A stretch of 64,000 nt of DNA from Phycomyces nitens (GCA_022702545.1 JAHRBC010000005.1:3286001-3350000), one strand, 5' to 3'; positions 11,334 through 21,902 are shown, counted from the stretch's first letter. Notes: a model not told the origin generated them from the sequence alone. A program made the numbers and translations.

Positions 11334-11863
11334 GTACACTGCAAAAAATAAAGAAATTCCAATAACGTAAAAGTGGCAATACTGTACTATAAAGCGATGT
11401 TTTAACATAGGGTGGTTTTTTTTTCGACTATGAGACAAGCTACCTTGTCAGCTATCTCGTTGACGTGCTATCTAGTAGTGGATTTTTGAAATAATGTGCC
11501 GCAGGTGAGGGCTGTTAGCACTTTCGGTGTACTGATCTGATCTGGAAAAACAAAAAGAAATATTTAAAAGTACAGTTCTATTTTGGTGCCATATTTATGG
11601 ACCTGGAAATATTGGGAGAATCATATATTCATGAAAATACATGGTCGTGTATTTGTCGAAAATATTGAGCATACTCTTCATGAAAGCCAATTAAATGAAT
11701 GGATTGAAAGCTTCTTTATTCTTCTTCACCAGTAATATATCACCCATTATTTGATTTCCCATTTATAATTGATTGGTAATGTTTTACGTTTTTATTTTTA
11801 TTTTTATTAGAAAGAATAGAATGTTTCTAGGTTTAGGGTCTATTATTACGCCTATTCCTATGC

Positions 11864-12808
11864 CTAGCCGTTTCTACCCGGTTGCTTGCTGCTATTTGGA
11901 TGGAATATTTTTCTACATAAAAAATACCTGCAAAAATATGAATATCCAGTGATTTTTTGGGCTGCGGGAGTGTTCTGTAAAAGATAAAGAAGTGTTAATG
12001 ATGTGGGGTACAAAGAGGAAATTTTTGTGTGACAAAAGATACTTACATTGCAAAAAAAGATGGGCAAGAGTGGGCAAAAGGGACTTGAATTGTAAGGCTG
12101 GATGGGCTGTGTGGCGGGTTTTACTATAAAAAAGGGAATAAAAATTAATATGGGTGAACAGAGTGATGATATATTTAATTTACATACCAGGAGTCAAATG
12201 GGTTATCAAAGTAGGGGGCATGGTGTGCAAAGAAAGACCAAAGTAGCCTATAAAACACATAATAATAATTATTAATAAATAGTCTGAATAATATTTTAGA
12301 TAAGTAAAAAGCGATTTATAAAGAATATTACCTTTATGATTACAATCACGAATGATGGAGGAGGCCGATGGCGTGAATAGAAAGGGCAGTCTACAATGGA
12401 ATAAAGTCAGAGAAGGAACAAGTATGATTGAAAGAAAAAATTTACCTGGTGCCGATGGCATCCTTACATAAGTTGTTTGGCCAATCTAAGAGAGAAAGTG
12501 AAAATAATTTTTATCATGATGACGGGACCAGTGAATGCGGCCAGTGAGTATTTGTCTAGATGGCCATTGTGGAAAGGATGAGTTGGAATGGGAGCGCACA
12601 TCTATGAAAAAGAGGTTAATTTGTGTGTATAAAGAGGTATAAAAAATGTCTTACCAGAGAAAGGCGCCAATATTAAAAAAGCAAACAAAAGGAAAAATAA
12701 AGGGAACCAAAGAAAAAGGAGAGAGTCTGAAAAATTTTTCACCTTTGAAACATGCTGTGGAAGGTGTGATGGATTGAGCCCAAAAACAATATCAAGGCCG
12801 ATTTGCAT
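11864..12808 (-). CDS. ORF3 of P4, novel micro-exon protein (161 aa, 7 exons)
   Basis: Exons 12743-12808, 12529-12601, 12446-12485, 12332-12390, 12188-12247, 12047-12123 and 11864-11974 join into one frame of 486 nt, every intron having GT...AG ends (141, 43, 55, 84, 64 and 72 bases). The product starts MQIGLDIVFGLN, continues MCAPIPTHPFHNGHLDKYSL, and ends SSKQPGRNG. An alternative is that exon 1 is untranslated and translation begins at the ATG that opens exon 2 (12601). The same exon set is found in P9 and P5, and divergent versions in P3 and P11 keep the frame of the C-terminal part. The gene faces away from ORF1 and shares its upstream region. No domain is recognised; several Cys residues are present. 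The function is unknown. That it is a gene rests on splice signals plus frame conservation, not on homology. Confidence 0.6.
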
Positions 12809-12856
12809 CTCAGTGCTTCAAGACAATGGATGAACATCTTTATAGTCATTCAAAAT

Positions 12857-12872
12857 GCCTATATATAAAGGC
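12857..12872. promoter_or_regulatory. Near-palindromic TATA element between ORF3 and ORF1
   Basis: GCCTATATATAAAGGC can be read as a TATA box on both strands and lies between the divergent ORF3 (starts 12808, minus) and ORF1 (starts 13041, plus). P9 has GCCATTATATATAGGC (40986-41003 region) and P5 has a similar sequence at about 19274. A shared bidirectional promoter is inference. Confidence 0.4.
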
Positions 12873-12907
12873 CTTTTTGATAGTATTCAACCTCTCTTAC
12901 CTTTACA

Positions 12908-12927
12908 CCAACCCACACACACACACA
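12908..12927. repeat. CA dinucleotide repeat
   Basis: A short CA tract in the ORF1 leader of P4. The homologous tract in P9 (40928-40958, GT on the plus strand) is longer, so it is a variable microsatellite. Confidence 0.8.
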
Positions 12928-13040
12928 CTTACTTACTCACTCACCCAAACAGTTTTTGTATGTATATTATATTTATTTTTATTTCAATTGAACAAAAACT
13001 AATAATTATAATCGAAATATACTTTATCATATTCTAGAAA

Positions 13041-14223
13041 ATGATTAACCAAAGAAGATCAATTGCTCCTCGTCCTGCTACTGCTGACATGGATCTGATA
13101 TTGGAAAAGCTTGTTGCCATGGAGAACAAGATGACCATTATGGAAAGCAAGATGGTGACATCAAACGCCAGACTTGTAATGATGGATTCCAGACTTGGTG
13201 TCATTATTGTAGGAAACCGTGAGACTATCACTGCCATTGATAATTTCGTTGAGGCTGCTCCTTCTGCTCCTGCTGCTCCTGCTGCTCCTGCTGCCTCCAC
13301 CAGTGCAACTAGCAATGTTGTTGTGGCGGATCCCATTGCTTTGTCAAACCCCAGCAAGAGAGTTTCCACAGAGGTCTATGTAAGTATTATACTAAAGAGT
13401 AAAGACTATACTATCAGTTTGTTAACTTTTATATATTATTAGGCTGCGATCTGCAAATTCATGTGGAATCCAAAGTTTCGGTCAACTGTCCCAGCAGAAG
13501 TAGAGGCCAACAACAATAAGTCCAGGTGGAACACCGATGTTCACTTCAACGTGACTCCCAACAAGGAGTTGGTTGATCAAATGCTCGTCTACCTGGGGCG
13601 TAAGTTTGCTGGCAACGGAATGAGGCAAAAGGATCTTCGTGAGAGGCTTCACAAGAATTTCATTAGTAGATGCCGAAAAGTGAGAGAGTCTCCTGCTGTG
13701 AGGGCTGCGTTGAACAGACGTTCACGAAGATCTGGTCGTGCAAACGAAGTAAGTTGTTTGCAATATATTAAAAATCCATTAAATGCATATTAATAATAAT
13801 ATTTGTAGAACTATGCTCGTCGTTTGGCAGCATATGACAATAACAGGGCTGAGATCAACCAGGAGATGGGTTGGAACGGCATAGGTGCACTCCAAAAGGG
13901 AGCAATGTCTGAGGGAGAATCAGATGACGAAGTCTCTGAAGCAGGAAGAAGACGTGTGGTTCGCACAATTCGCCCAAGTTGGAGAAGCAATGAAGTGAGT
14001 TGTTGAGCTGATTATAAATAGTATATTGAATGACTGTAGATTACTGATGCGCAATTGATAGTTTAACCGATTCATCCAAGTTGTTGACAGATTCATTGAT
14101 CTCCAACTTGGAGCAAATGCTCATCAAATGTTGTCAAGGGTTTATGCCAGAACTGTGGATGTGGCAGTCCCGACTAATTTTAATCCCAGTCTTCCTCAGT
14201 GGGCTCTTAGACATGGGCTTTAA
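13041..14223 (+). CDS. ORF1 of P4, putative accessory protein (330 aa, 4 exons)
   Basis: Exons 13041-13379, 13443-13748, 13809-13994 and 14062-14223 give 993 nt in one frame, with all introns between codons. Residues 1-113 contain a heptad-like stretch (LEKLVAMENKMTIMESKMV) and an Ala/Pro-rich linker. Exon 2 (306 nt) starts AAICKFMWNPKF and holds RWNTDVHFN and PNKELVDQMLVYL, ending in a basic RRSRRSGRANE run. Exon 3 has the acidic SEGESDDEVSE and then IRPSWRSNE. Exon 4 ends SLPQWALRHGL. Exon lengths 2, 3 and 4 are the same as in P9. The gene converges on the transposase, with 126 bases between the stops. It may be a DNA-binding partner of the transposase like TNPA (inference). The frame is intact. 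Confidence 0.8.
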
Positions 14224-14349
14224 TAAAATATTTTTTTTTATCTATCCATCTATTTTTTTTGACACACGTTACGTTTTGACAACATTTATAAAGGCAATGC
14301 TATTTCTGTTTGTTTTTTTTATGAAAGAGAAAAGATATTTATTTATTTA

Positions 14350-15495
14350 TTATATGTAAAGTTTCTTTGGCAAAGGGATGACCAGCATCCTCTTTATACC
14401 ATTTCGGCTTGTGTGCGTGGCAGTCGCAACTTCCAAGAGAAGGCGATGGACTGGCAAGATGCACTCATGGGTAGCAGGAGAAAAGCCGGGCAAACAGATG
14501 TCAACACCTTCATCCTCACACGAACGATCATAGGACACATCATACCATCTGACAAAGGCGAAAACATGCTGGCTTTGATGAGCATGGCGATTTAGATGAA
14601 CAGAGGCAGAGAGAGGTGGCATGAACTGGTGGACAAAAATATACTGTATTTTGCCAGTATATGCGGTCTGGTTCTCACCAGTGCTGTTGCCAAACAAAGC
14701 TTGGACACGAGATCCACCATTTCCAGAGCCATTGTGCCCACGATATACTTGGCCAAGGAGATTTATTGATTTTAGCTTTATGATCTGACTGTCAACAAAC
14801 AACGAAGAAGAAGTGGCATGTTGATAATGCTGGAGGGTGTCAATGTCATACGTATCCACATAGTAAGCCAACAATTGAGGATAGTCAACATCACTCATTT
14901 TTGTGGCAGACTTTTGCAACAGAGGAAACGCAGAGGGTGGAAGAGGCTCGTTACCCTTGATCGGGAATTTGGAATCTTGGGATGCATCCACAAAATTTTG
15001 AATTTGGAATGGGCATCGTGTTGGTGCAGGTGCAGGTGCAGGTGGAGACAAGGTGGCAAAGGACGAAGAGAGCTTGGCAATGAGTGGGAGGAAAGGAGCT
15101 GATATCGAAGACTTGAGGATGGCATTCATATAGTCCTCCTTGTACGAATTCTGGACAAATGTTTTCATAAACATTGACTCGAACCCGTCTCTTCTGTTTG
15201 TCTCGATGTTCTTCAACAACCCATTGTATCTCTCAAACCCAAAGAGCCAATAGCCGTACACTGGTCCAAAATCACGAATGGTCTTGCGAAGATGGAGGTG
15301 TAGGTGCATATTGCAGGTGAGGACAGTGTGTGGGTATTGTTGTTTGCAGGCTTGACCAAATTTTTCCAGGTGACTATGGGCTTCATCAAGTTCATCAAAA
15401 GTGATGGTTGGCTTGGTAAGGAGGCGGCAGGCGTCGACAAAGCTGATCCAATTCTGGAACTTGGCAGCAGGGAGAACAGTCTTCAACAGAGCAGG
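14350..15495 (-). pseudogene. tnp2-type CACTA transposase of P4, C-terminal 380 codons
   Basis: The frame is open from the X2 junction at 15495 to the stop at 14350. It starts inside the motif (S)PALLKTVLP, equivalent to SPVLLKDVLN in P9, and includes MHLHLHLRKTIRDFGPVYGY, FERYNG, GNEPLPPSAFPL, INLLGQVYRG and the C-terminal ECILPVHRLLLEVA. The first 22 codons of the longest open frame in this region come from the X2 terminus and do not belong to the gene. Everything N-terminal, including the first two likely catalytic Asp residues, is missing, because the right flank of X2 is not the rest of this gene. Confidence 0.85.
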
Positions 15496-15879
15496 CACTA
15501 CGGCGGAAAAAACGGTAGTAAAGACTCTGTATAAGGCAATTTCGGTAGCTGTTACCATTTTTTTAGTGCGAAAAAAAAGGGTAGTTATGAGGCAGGAATA
15601 GGCACAGCTACCGTTTTTTTATCCAACCAAAATCGTTTCTTTATATACTATAGCCTCTCTTTTATATTACTTTATATACTAGCACCCATTCTTTTTTTAC
15701 TGCCATTTATTTGAAATAATGGTTTATTTTTTATTATAATTTTGATTTATTTCAAATAATATTAAAATATATATAATAATAATATAGAAACACCAAAAGC
15801 AAATACTATTTAATATTATAAAACGTATATGGTACAAACCTTTTACTCAATCTATACACGATGCCAACAACATGTTGTT

Positions 15880-16343
15880 ATGACTTGGATGGCCTTTGGT
15901 CTTCACCGATTGCTATAAAAATATTGTGGTCAGAGAATGAAGCAATCAAATAAACCGAGCTTATTATTTTGGATAGCATACCAGTATACGTTGTGCTTGT
16001 CAATCGGCGTGCCAAGCATCTTGTTATGGATCACTGTCATGACTTGGATAGCACCTTTGGTCTTCATTGATTGCTATAAAGATATCGTGGTCAGAGAATG
16101 AAGCGATCAAATAAACCGAATATATTGTTTTGGGTAGCATACCAGTATATATTGTGCTTGTTAATCAGCGTGCCGAGCATCTTGTTGTGAATCACTGTCA
16201 TGACTTGGAAGGCCTTTGGTCTTCATCAATTGCTATAAAGATATCGTGGTCAGAGAATGAAGCGATCAAATAAACCGAGCATATTGTTTTGGATAGCATA
16301 CCAGTATATATTGTGCTTGTTAATCGGTATACCAAGCATCTCT
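15880..16343. repeat. 160-bp tandem repeat, about three units, in X2
   Basis: Units start at 15880, 16039 and 16200 with ATGACTTGGA. The unit includes GTGGTCAGAGAATGAAGC and ACCAGTATA. It is the same repeat as at 8889-9200 in X1, in the opposite orientation. Confidence 0.9.
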
Positions 16344-17249
16344 TGAATTAATGCCACTATATGAAACGTACAGATGTAAATACTAGATGCAGTAGAAGGA
16401 GAATAGAGAATGCGCAATATGATTAATTAAAGAGTGTAAACATATTATAATATTCTTACCATAGAAAATATATTGCTGTAAAGTCAGCTCATAAGATTTA
16501 AAACTAATTCGAATATAATGGTAATTGGCAGAATGAGTATATCATTAAGAAAACAATATGCATATTCTACAGAGATTCCCAGGTGGGGAGGTGGGGAATG
16601 ACAAACTTTAGTGTAAGATAGCTGTAAAAAATTTTCACCTATTTTTAGTGTCTGAAAAATTATGAGATGAGTGTTTCATTCCTTGATTAAAGATAGCAGA
16701 GCTGAAGATGTGGTATACAAGATTCCAATCGGATGTTTATGTCATTGACAACCTTACATAAGGGAGGGTCATTTAGTTTTACTTCAAAAAAGTAGAGCAA
16801 AGAAAAGAAAAGAAATATAAACTAACCTCGGCGTAATACAGCTATAAAAAAATTTCATTTTTTTTGGTGCTTGAAAAAGGGCGAGATGTGTGTTTCATTC
16901 CTAGATTAAAAACAACAGAGATGAAGATGTGGTATACAAGATGCCAATCGGGCATTTATTAAGGTGGCAATCTTACATGATGGAGAGTTATTCGATTTTA
17001 TTTCAAAGGAGAGGACCAAAGCAAAGATAAAACAGCTAAAGGAAAAGAGGAAAAGAAAAAGTGCGCTAAAACATATATTAAAAATATGAGAGAACCAATA
17101 AGAGCAGCCTAAAGAATATTAAAGACTTAGTCTGTTTCTCTTAGATGAAGGCTCATTGCTCATTCCTAGTGGTGTAAACCTATATCAAACAGTAGAAATA
17201 TTATATTAATATTAAATTGAGAATAGATGAGCAACAAAAAAGCTCTAAC
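16344..17249. other. Non-coding interior of X2
   Basis: AT-rich; two related segments (about 16611-16790 and about 16845-17030) share phrases such as GATGTGGTATACAAGAT and look like an old internal duplication. No open frame of note. Confidence 0.5.
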
Positions 17250-17480
17250 TTATAGTACATCTGTCATGATTGGGGATTCAGCCTCGTCATCCGTTTGAAA
17301 TACCTCATCTTCCGAAAGAAAAGAACTGCTTGCTCTTTCCTGCTATAACATAATAAAAATATTGTATTAATTATAATGTATATTCAAATGTTTGTTAATT
17401 AATAAACTTGCCTGGCTGTTCTCTGCTATTTTTCTCTTACAAGTCTGGTTTGCACTCTTAAAGGTGTCTTGAAGAAGATT
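17250..17480 (-). pseudogene. Two terminal exons of an unknown X-family gene
   Basis: On the minus strand, an exon reading KSANQTCKRKIAENSQ (about 17412-17459) is followed, after an intron, by an acidic exon of about 31 residues (ASSSFLSEDEVFQTDDEAES, ending PIMTDVL) with its stop at 17250-17252. The upstream donor would be GC rather than GT. No N-terminal part is visible. The acidic Ser/Asp-rich style recalls the acidic exons of P transposases, but I do not recognise it. Confidence 0.35.
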
Positions 17481-17499
17481 CTTGGCACACCACATTCTT

Positions 17500-18525
17500 T
17501 TGCACTTGTAAATGTGGAGTGCTATTGTCCTAGCCGTGCCTCACTGGCCACAATCATTGATGACAGGTACGTTGATTTTGTCATCATTTACCAAGAAGTG
17601 TCTTTGCTGCTGTTGCTATTATTAGTCAAATAATCTCTTACCTACCCATGGAAAAAGTAATTAGAGTATACTCCAAGCTTATCACGTCAAACTTGAAGGG
17701 CGGTAGAAATGCCAGTTTGCTTGTTGAGCGCTTTGCTGTTCATAGCTTTGTCAGTTCAGCAAACAGCTCTCAGAATTATCCTAGTACAAGTCAGCCATCC
17801 ACATATAATGAAGCAAGTTTCTTAGATCTTCCAGATGGTGTAAGTGCTGCCCAGCTATGGGAGCCATTCAACTGACATGCCAGCTTGAATGATGATGACT
17901 TGGAAGGTGTCAGCAGCCCTGTTGTCAAGAATACTTTGGCAAAGTACTATGTGCGAAACAGTGGTATGGACAGTATTGAACTTGATGACCTGACGATTGT
18001 TGTTGCTTCTTGTCTTTGGAAAAATTCAACCGTACATTCTTCATGTATGTACCGAAGAATAAAAAACGAGACCAGACGTGGCAATCATCATGTGATGTTC
18101 ACCTGTCCATACAGAAAGTGAGTATTGGTATTAGTCAAAATACAAAATAGAGATCACTCGCATTTTTTATATTTTTATCTAGCCATTGCAATATAACTAT
18201 TCAAAGCTGGTTTGTTGGCACCGTGGAATTTTATTTTGAGCATAAAGAGGTTGATGGCACACCACACTTTCTGGCATTCGTTGAAGTGATGAAAGAGCAT
18301 GATACAGCAGCCCATGACTCATCTGTGCCAATCGTAATACGGCGGTCACACAGCTCAACTGGACAAACAACCCAGCCAAAATATGCTGTTAATGTGGATG
18401 ACATTCAGCATCAAGTTGGGCTCATCCAGTACCCTCCGAGTAGTAATCAGTTCTTTATCATTGCATCATATTATGTGTTTAATGACAATCTGCATGTGAC
18501 CAGGGGTAATCTTGCCACTTTATAA
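17500..18525 (+). pseudogene. Remnant of an X-family protein, C-terminal part
   Basis: Frames 17648-17875 (ending LWEPFN) and 17885-18121 (MNDDDLEGVSSPVVKN, CLWKNSTVHSSC) and the final exon of about 18184-18525 belong to one decaying gene. A donor at about 18118 (GTGAGT) and an acceptor TAG at about 18183 join the second frame to NHCNITIQSWFVGTVEFYFE. The last exon ends VDDIQHQVGLIQYPP...RGNLATL. It is repeated in X5 and, more decayed, in X4 (52790-53330). Position in the element and the run of hydrophobic strands resemble the C-terminal region of the P transposases (FAFVRW...ILPVHRIL), so it may be the tail of the X transposase; this is inference. The catalytic core is absent. Confidence 0.5.
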
Positions 18526-18568
18526 AAATTTTCTTTTTCTTTTTTCTTTCCTTATAAATATCAATACC

Positions 18569-19200
18569 AAATAAAATAAAATAAAATGGCTAATAATGTC
18601 AAAAACAAAAAAATTGTTTCAAAAAAATGGTAGCATAACTACCGTTTTGTTCACACAGGCGAAAAATTATTTTTCTCAAAAATGCGCAACATCTTTAATA
18701 CCAAATAAAATGCTCATTTCAATAAACAAGGTTGCCTAAAAACTTACGAGCCCTTTCTATAGTACTACAACTACCTTATTGCCTGATGAAAAGACATTCC
18801 ATGCAACTTTTATGATTCGGGATTGATGACATTACCTTTCAACCACAATCTGCAGAGATAAAGTGCTCTAATAAATATTAATGTCATATAAAATAAAATA
18901 AAATGGCTAATAATATCAAAAACAAAAAATTGGTTTCAAAAAAACGGTAGTTATGCTACCGTTTTGTTCACACAGGCGAAAAATTATTTTTCTCAAAAAT
19001 GCGCAACATCGTTAACACCAAATAAAATGCTCATTTCAATAAACAAGGTTGCCTAAAAACTTACGAGCCCTTTCTATGGTACTACAACTACCTCATTGCC
19101 TGATGAAAAGACATTCCATGCGACTTTTATGAATCGGCATCGATGACATTACCTTTCAACCACAATCTGCGGAGATAAAGTGCTCAAAAATCATAAAAAA
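18569..19200. repeat. 317-bp tandem duplication near the right end of X2
   Basis: The block beginning AAATAAAATAAAATGGCTAA occurs at about 18572 and again at about 18889, with ATGGC at 18586 and 18903. Each copy carries a palindrome of the type GGTAGTTATGCTACC. X5 and X4 have a single copy. Confidence 0.88.
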
Positions 19201-19252
19201 CGGTAGTTATGCTACCGTTTTCGGCACAGCTACCGGTCCTTCCGCCGTAGTG

Positions 19253-19781
19253 AGAGAGGTTGAATATCAAAAAGGCCGTTATATATAGGCATTTTGAATG
19301 ACTATAAAGATGTTCCTCTATTGTCTTCAAGCACTGAGATGCAAATCGGCCTTGATATTGTTTTTGGGCTCAATCCATCATGCTTTCCGCAGCATGCTTC
19401 AAAGGTGAAAATTTTTTCAGACTCTCTCCTTTTTCTTTGGTTCCCTTTATTTTTCCTTTTCCTTGCTTTTTTGATATTGGCGCCTTTCTCTGGTAAGACA
19501 TTTTTTATACCTCTTTATACACACAAATTAATCTTTTTTTCATAGATGTGCGCTCTCATTCCAACTCATCCTTTCCACAATGGCCATCCAGACAAATATA
19601 TACTGGCCACATTCACTGGTACCATCATCTTGATAAAAATTATTTTCACTTTCTCTCTTAGATTGGCCAAACAACTTATATAAGGATGCCATCAGCACCA
19701 GGTAAAAAATTTTCTTTCAATCATACGTGTTCCCTCTCTGACTCTATTCCATTGTAGACTGCCCTTTCTATTCATGCCATC
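19253..19781 (+). mobile_element. CACTA-like element P5, fragment with ORF3 exons 1-3
   Basis: Almost the same as 40963-41490 of P9. It lies between the right end of X2 and the left end of P6. The fragment starts in the ORF1/ORF3 leader and ends in ORF3 exon 4. Confidence 0.8.
19339..19781 (+). pseudogene. ORF3 of P5, 5' part
   Basis: Exons 19339-19404, 19546-19618 and 19662-19701 have the same lengths (66, 73, 40) and phases as in P4 and P9. Exon 4 starts at 19758 and is cut at 19781 by P6. The product would start MQIGLDIVFGLN and continue MCALIPTHPFHNGHPDKY. The gene is truncated. Confidence 0.55.
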
Positions 19782-21902
19782 CACTGCAAAAATCAATTTA
19801 AATCATAATTTAATAGTTATCTGGAATTATCAATAACATGAGTAAAAATATTTATAACTCAGACAAAATCTTGCATTAACAATAGAGATTGATTTGAATG
19901 TTTTTATTGGCTGAATGATATTCAATTATCTGATTTAATATTCTCAAGTAAAAAAATATTTTTTAACTATTAGTACTGGATACTTTGTACTCCTTCTTTA
20001 CTATACTAAGTAACAAGAAAAATGTCTTCCATTCGTAATGCCAATGAAGTGCAATGCAGATACTCGAAATGCTCTCGCAATCATTCTGGCTTCACAATGA
20101 CGAGCAAAAGAACTGCAGCTCGCCATGTCCAAAGCGATGAGAACAAATTGTTTAACAGTCAGATTAATAGTAAATAAGCTACAGAAATATAGACCTTAAT
20201 AATAATAATATATAATCCAAACCAAATAGCATATTCAAGCCAAGTAAACACCATCAATAATACTATGGAAATAGACCAGGCTGATGAGGGTTTTGAGTGT
20301 AATTTTATTTTATTTACCAAAGGGGTATTCAACCATATTTAAATTGTGTATCCATAGACAATATTTCTTCTCCTGGTACACCTTTACCAATTGAGACTAT
20401 AGAGTTTCTCTTACCTCTTTCAGTGGAAGAGTCTATTTTTGGAACAGGTGAAGAATATATTGATGCTTTCTCTGACTCTGAAGACTATGAGAAGAGTGAT
20501 GGCAATGAAGAGCAGGACCAGGATGAAGAAACAGGTGCAAAATAAAAAAGGATAATGTTATTACTAAAAGCAATATATTAACATGTGGCTCAATCAAATT
20601 ATAGATAATTTACCAAACCTCCCTCAAGATCCATGGCACCGACTGATAACAGTGTTCATTGTCATGTTTATATCTTGTTTTGTTGTTGATAAAGGCAGCG
20701 TCATTTTGATTACCTTTATCAATTCGGTTCTTGAGCACTATGGCAAGGAATTTCGTCTTCCTACTAGTATTCCTGGCTTGAAGAAAATGAGTGGATTCAG
20801 CGACTTGACAAGTGGCGTGTCAAAATATGTAGCATGTGGAAATTGTCATAGTATCTTCAGTGATGTTAATGGAGCTCCTAGTACATGCAACTTCAAGAAA
20901 CTTGGAAGCAATAGAGAGTGTGGAAATGCATTGTACAAAATCAGCAACAGTAAAACTCTGAGACCAAACCACACATATGTATATAACTCCCTCAAAACAG
21001 CTTTGAAAAAATTGTTCTAGCGCCCTATGTTTGAGAATCAAATCAACAAGTGGAACCGTGGACCAAAGATTGCTAGAACAATGTTTGACATATATGATGG
21101 AAGAATGTGGAAGGAGTTCGTGGATGAAGCTGGTTTACAATTTGTTGCCAAGGAAAGGTCATTGCTGCTCACTCTCAACATCGATTGGTTTCAACCCTTT
21201 GATGGGGTGATATATTCCTGTGGAGCAATATACCTGACAATCAACAACCTCCCAAGAGAAGAGCGAAATAAGGCAGAGAATGTCATACTTGTGGGTCTGA
21301 TGCCTGGACCAAAAGAAGCCAGCACTTCAGAGATAAATAATTATCTTTGGCCTCTTGTTGACAAGCTTAAAGAATTGTACACAGGCATCTATATCAACAC
21401 CCACACCTGCTCCAAGACTCTGGTCCGTGTTGCTCTGCTAATGGTTGCATGTGATATACCTGCTGCAAGAAAAACTTGTGGATTCACTTTGCACAACAGT
21501 ACAAATGCATGTCATAAGTGTAATCGCCACTTCCATCGGTTTGAGGGTACCAGCATCGTTGATTATTCTGGCTTCAAGTTTTCTGAATGGACAGGCAGAA
21601 CCAAAGAAGAAAATCTGAAGCATGCTATTATGTGGAAGAATGCAGCAACTAATGTGGAGAGAAAACAATTGGAGGTTGAAAACGGGGTTTGCTGGTCAGA
21701 GCTTCATTGACTAGGATACTTTGAGCCCATACGATCAACCATAATTGATCCAATGCACAACCTTTTCCTGGGAACTGCAAAGAGAATGGTTGAAAAATGG
21801 TTATTTGACAATCTTCTCAATGACCATGATCTTGTAGAAATGCAAAACGAAGCAAATACCATGACTCTGCCACCAGACTATACCACATTGACTACGAAGA
21901 TT
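19782..21902 (+). mobile_element. CACTA-like element P6, left third
   Basis: The left end CACTGCAAAAATCAATTTAA starts at 19782 inside ORF3 of P5. It contains the first 1300 bases of the large exon of a transposase plus the small exons, and is cut by P7 at 21902/21903. The presumed target triplet is ATC (19779-19781). Confidence 0.8.
20022..21902 (+). pseudogene. tnp2-type CACTA transposase of P6, N-terminal half with two stops
   Basis: Exons 20022-20169, 20245-20289, 20358-20534 and 20605-21902. Exon 1 encodes a finger, MSSIRNANEVQCRYSKC with a later RH. Exon 3 is acidic (SDSEDYEKSDGNEEQDQDEE). The large exon has DIYDGRMWKEF, LLTLNIDWFQPFDG, INNLPREER, VGLMPGPKEA, ACDIPAARKT and DPMHNLFLGTAKRMVEKW. 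In-frame stops are TAG at 21018-21020 and TGA at 21708-21710, the latter at a position where other copies have CGT or CGA (Arg in SELHRL). P7 is inserted after KI at 21902. Exon 2 borders are uncertain (donor GTTTTG). Confidence 0.8.

Larger units (their letters stand above)
9629..11336 (-). mobile_element. CACTA-like element P3, fragment
   Basis: The fragment contains the 5' end of ORF1 (minus) and most of ORF3 (plus), arranged head to head as in P4, P9 and P11. It lies between the inserted ends of X1 (left) and P4 (right). Neither of its own termini is visible. Its right part resembles 57140-58371 of P11 more than P4 or P9. Confidence 0.7.
11337..15495 (+). mobile_element. CACTA-like element P4, truncated right
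   Basis: The left end at 11337 reads CACTGCAAAAAATAAAGAAA and follows GTA (11334-11336), the presumed 3-base target. The order is ORF3 (-), ORF1 (+), transposase (-). The transposase is cut at 15495 by X2. Region 11850-13040, read in reverse, is nearly the same as 40960-42060 of P9, and the genes align throughout. Confidence 0.8.
15496..19252. mobile_element. X-family element X2, both ends present (3757 bp)
   Basis: The ends are CACTACGGCGGAA at 15496 and its exact inverse ending at 19252, so it belongs to the CACTA type by its termini. Both subterminal regions are full of ACGGTAG/CTACCGT inverted pairs. The bases outside are agg on the left and aga on the right, and the left flank (P4 transposase) and right flank (P5 ORF3 leader) are not parts of one sequence, so it is not a simple insertion. 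The interior holds only remnants of genes plus two tandem repeat blocks. It is probably non-autonomous. Confidence 0.9.

Noticed and set aside
12602..12808. Hydrophobic 68-83 aa frames (12602-12808, 19294-19545, 41052-41303) as a small membrane protein
   Set aside because: The hydrophobic part lies within a T-rich stretch that is better read as intron 1 of ORF3; only the first 22 codons join in frame with the conserved downstream exons. The alternative is kept in the ORF3 entries.
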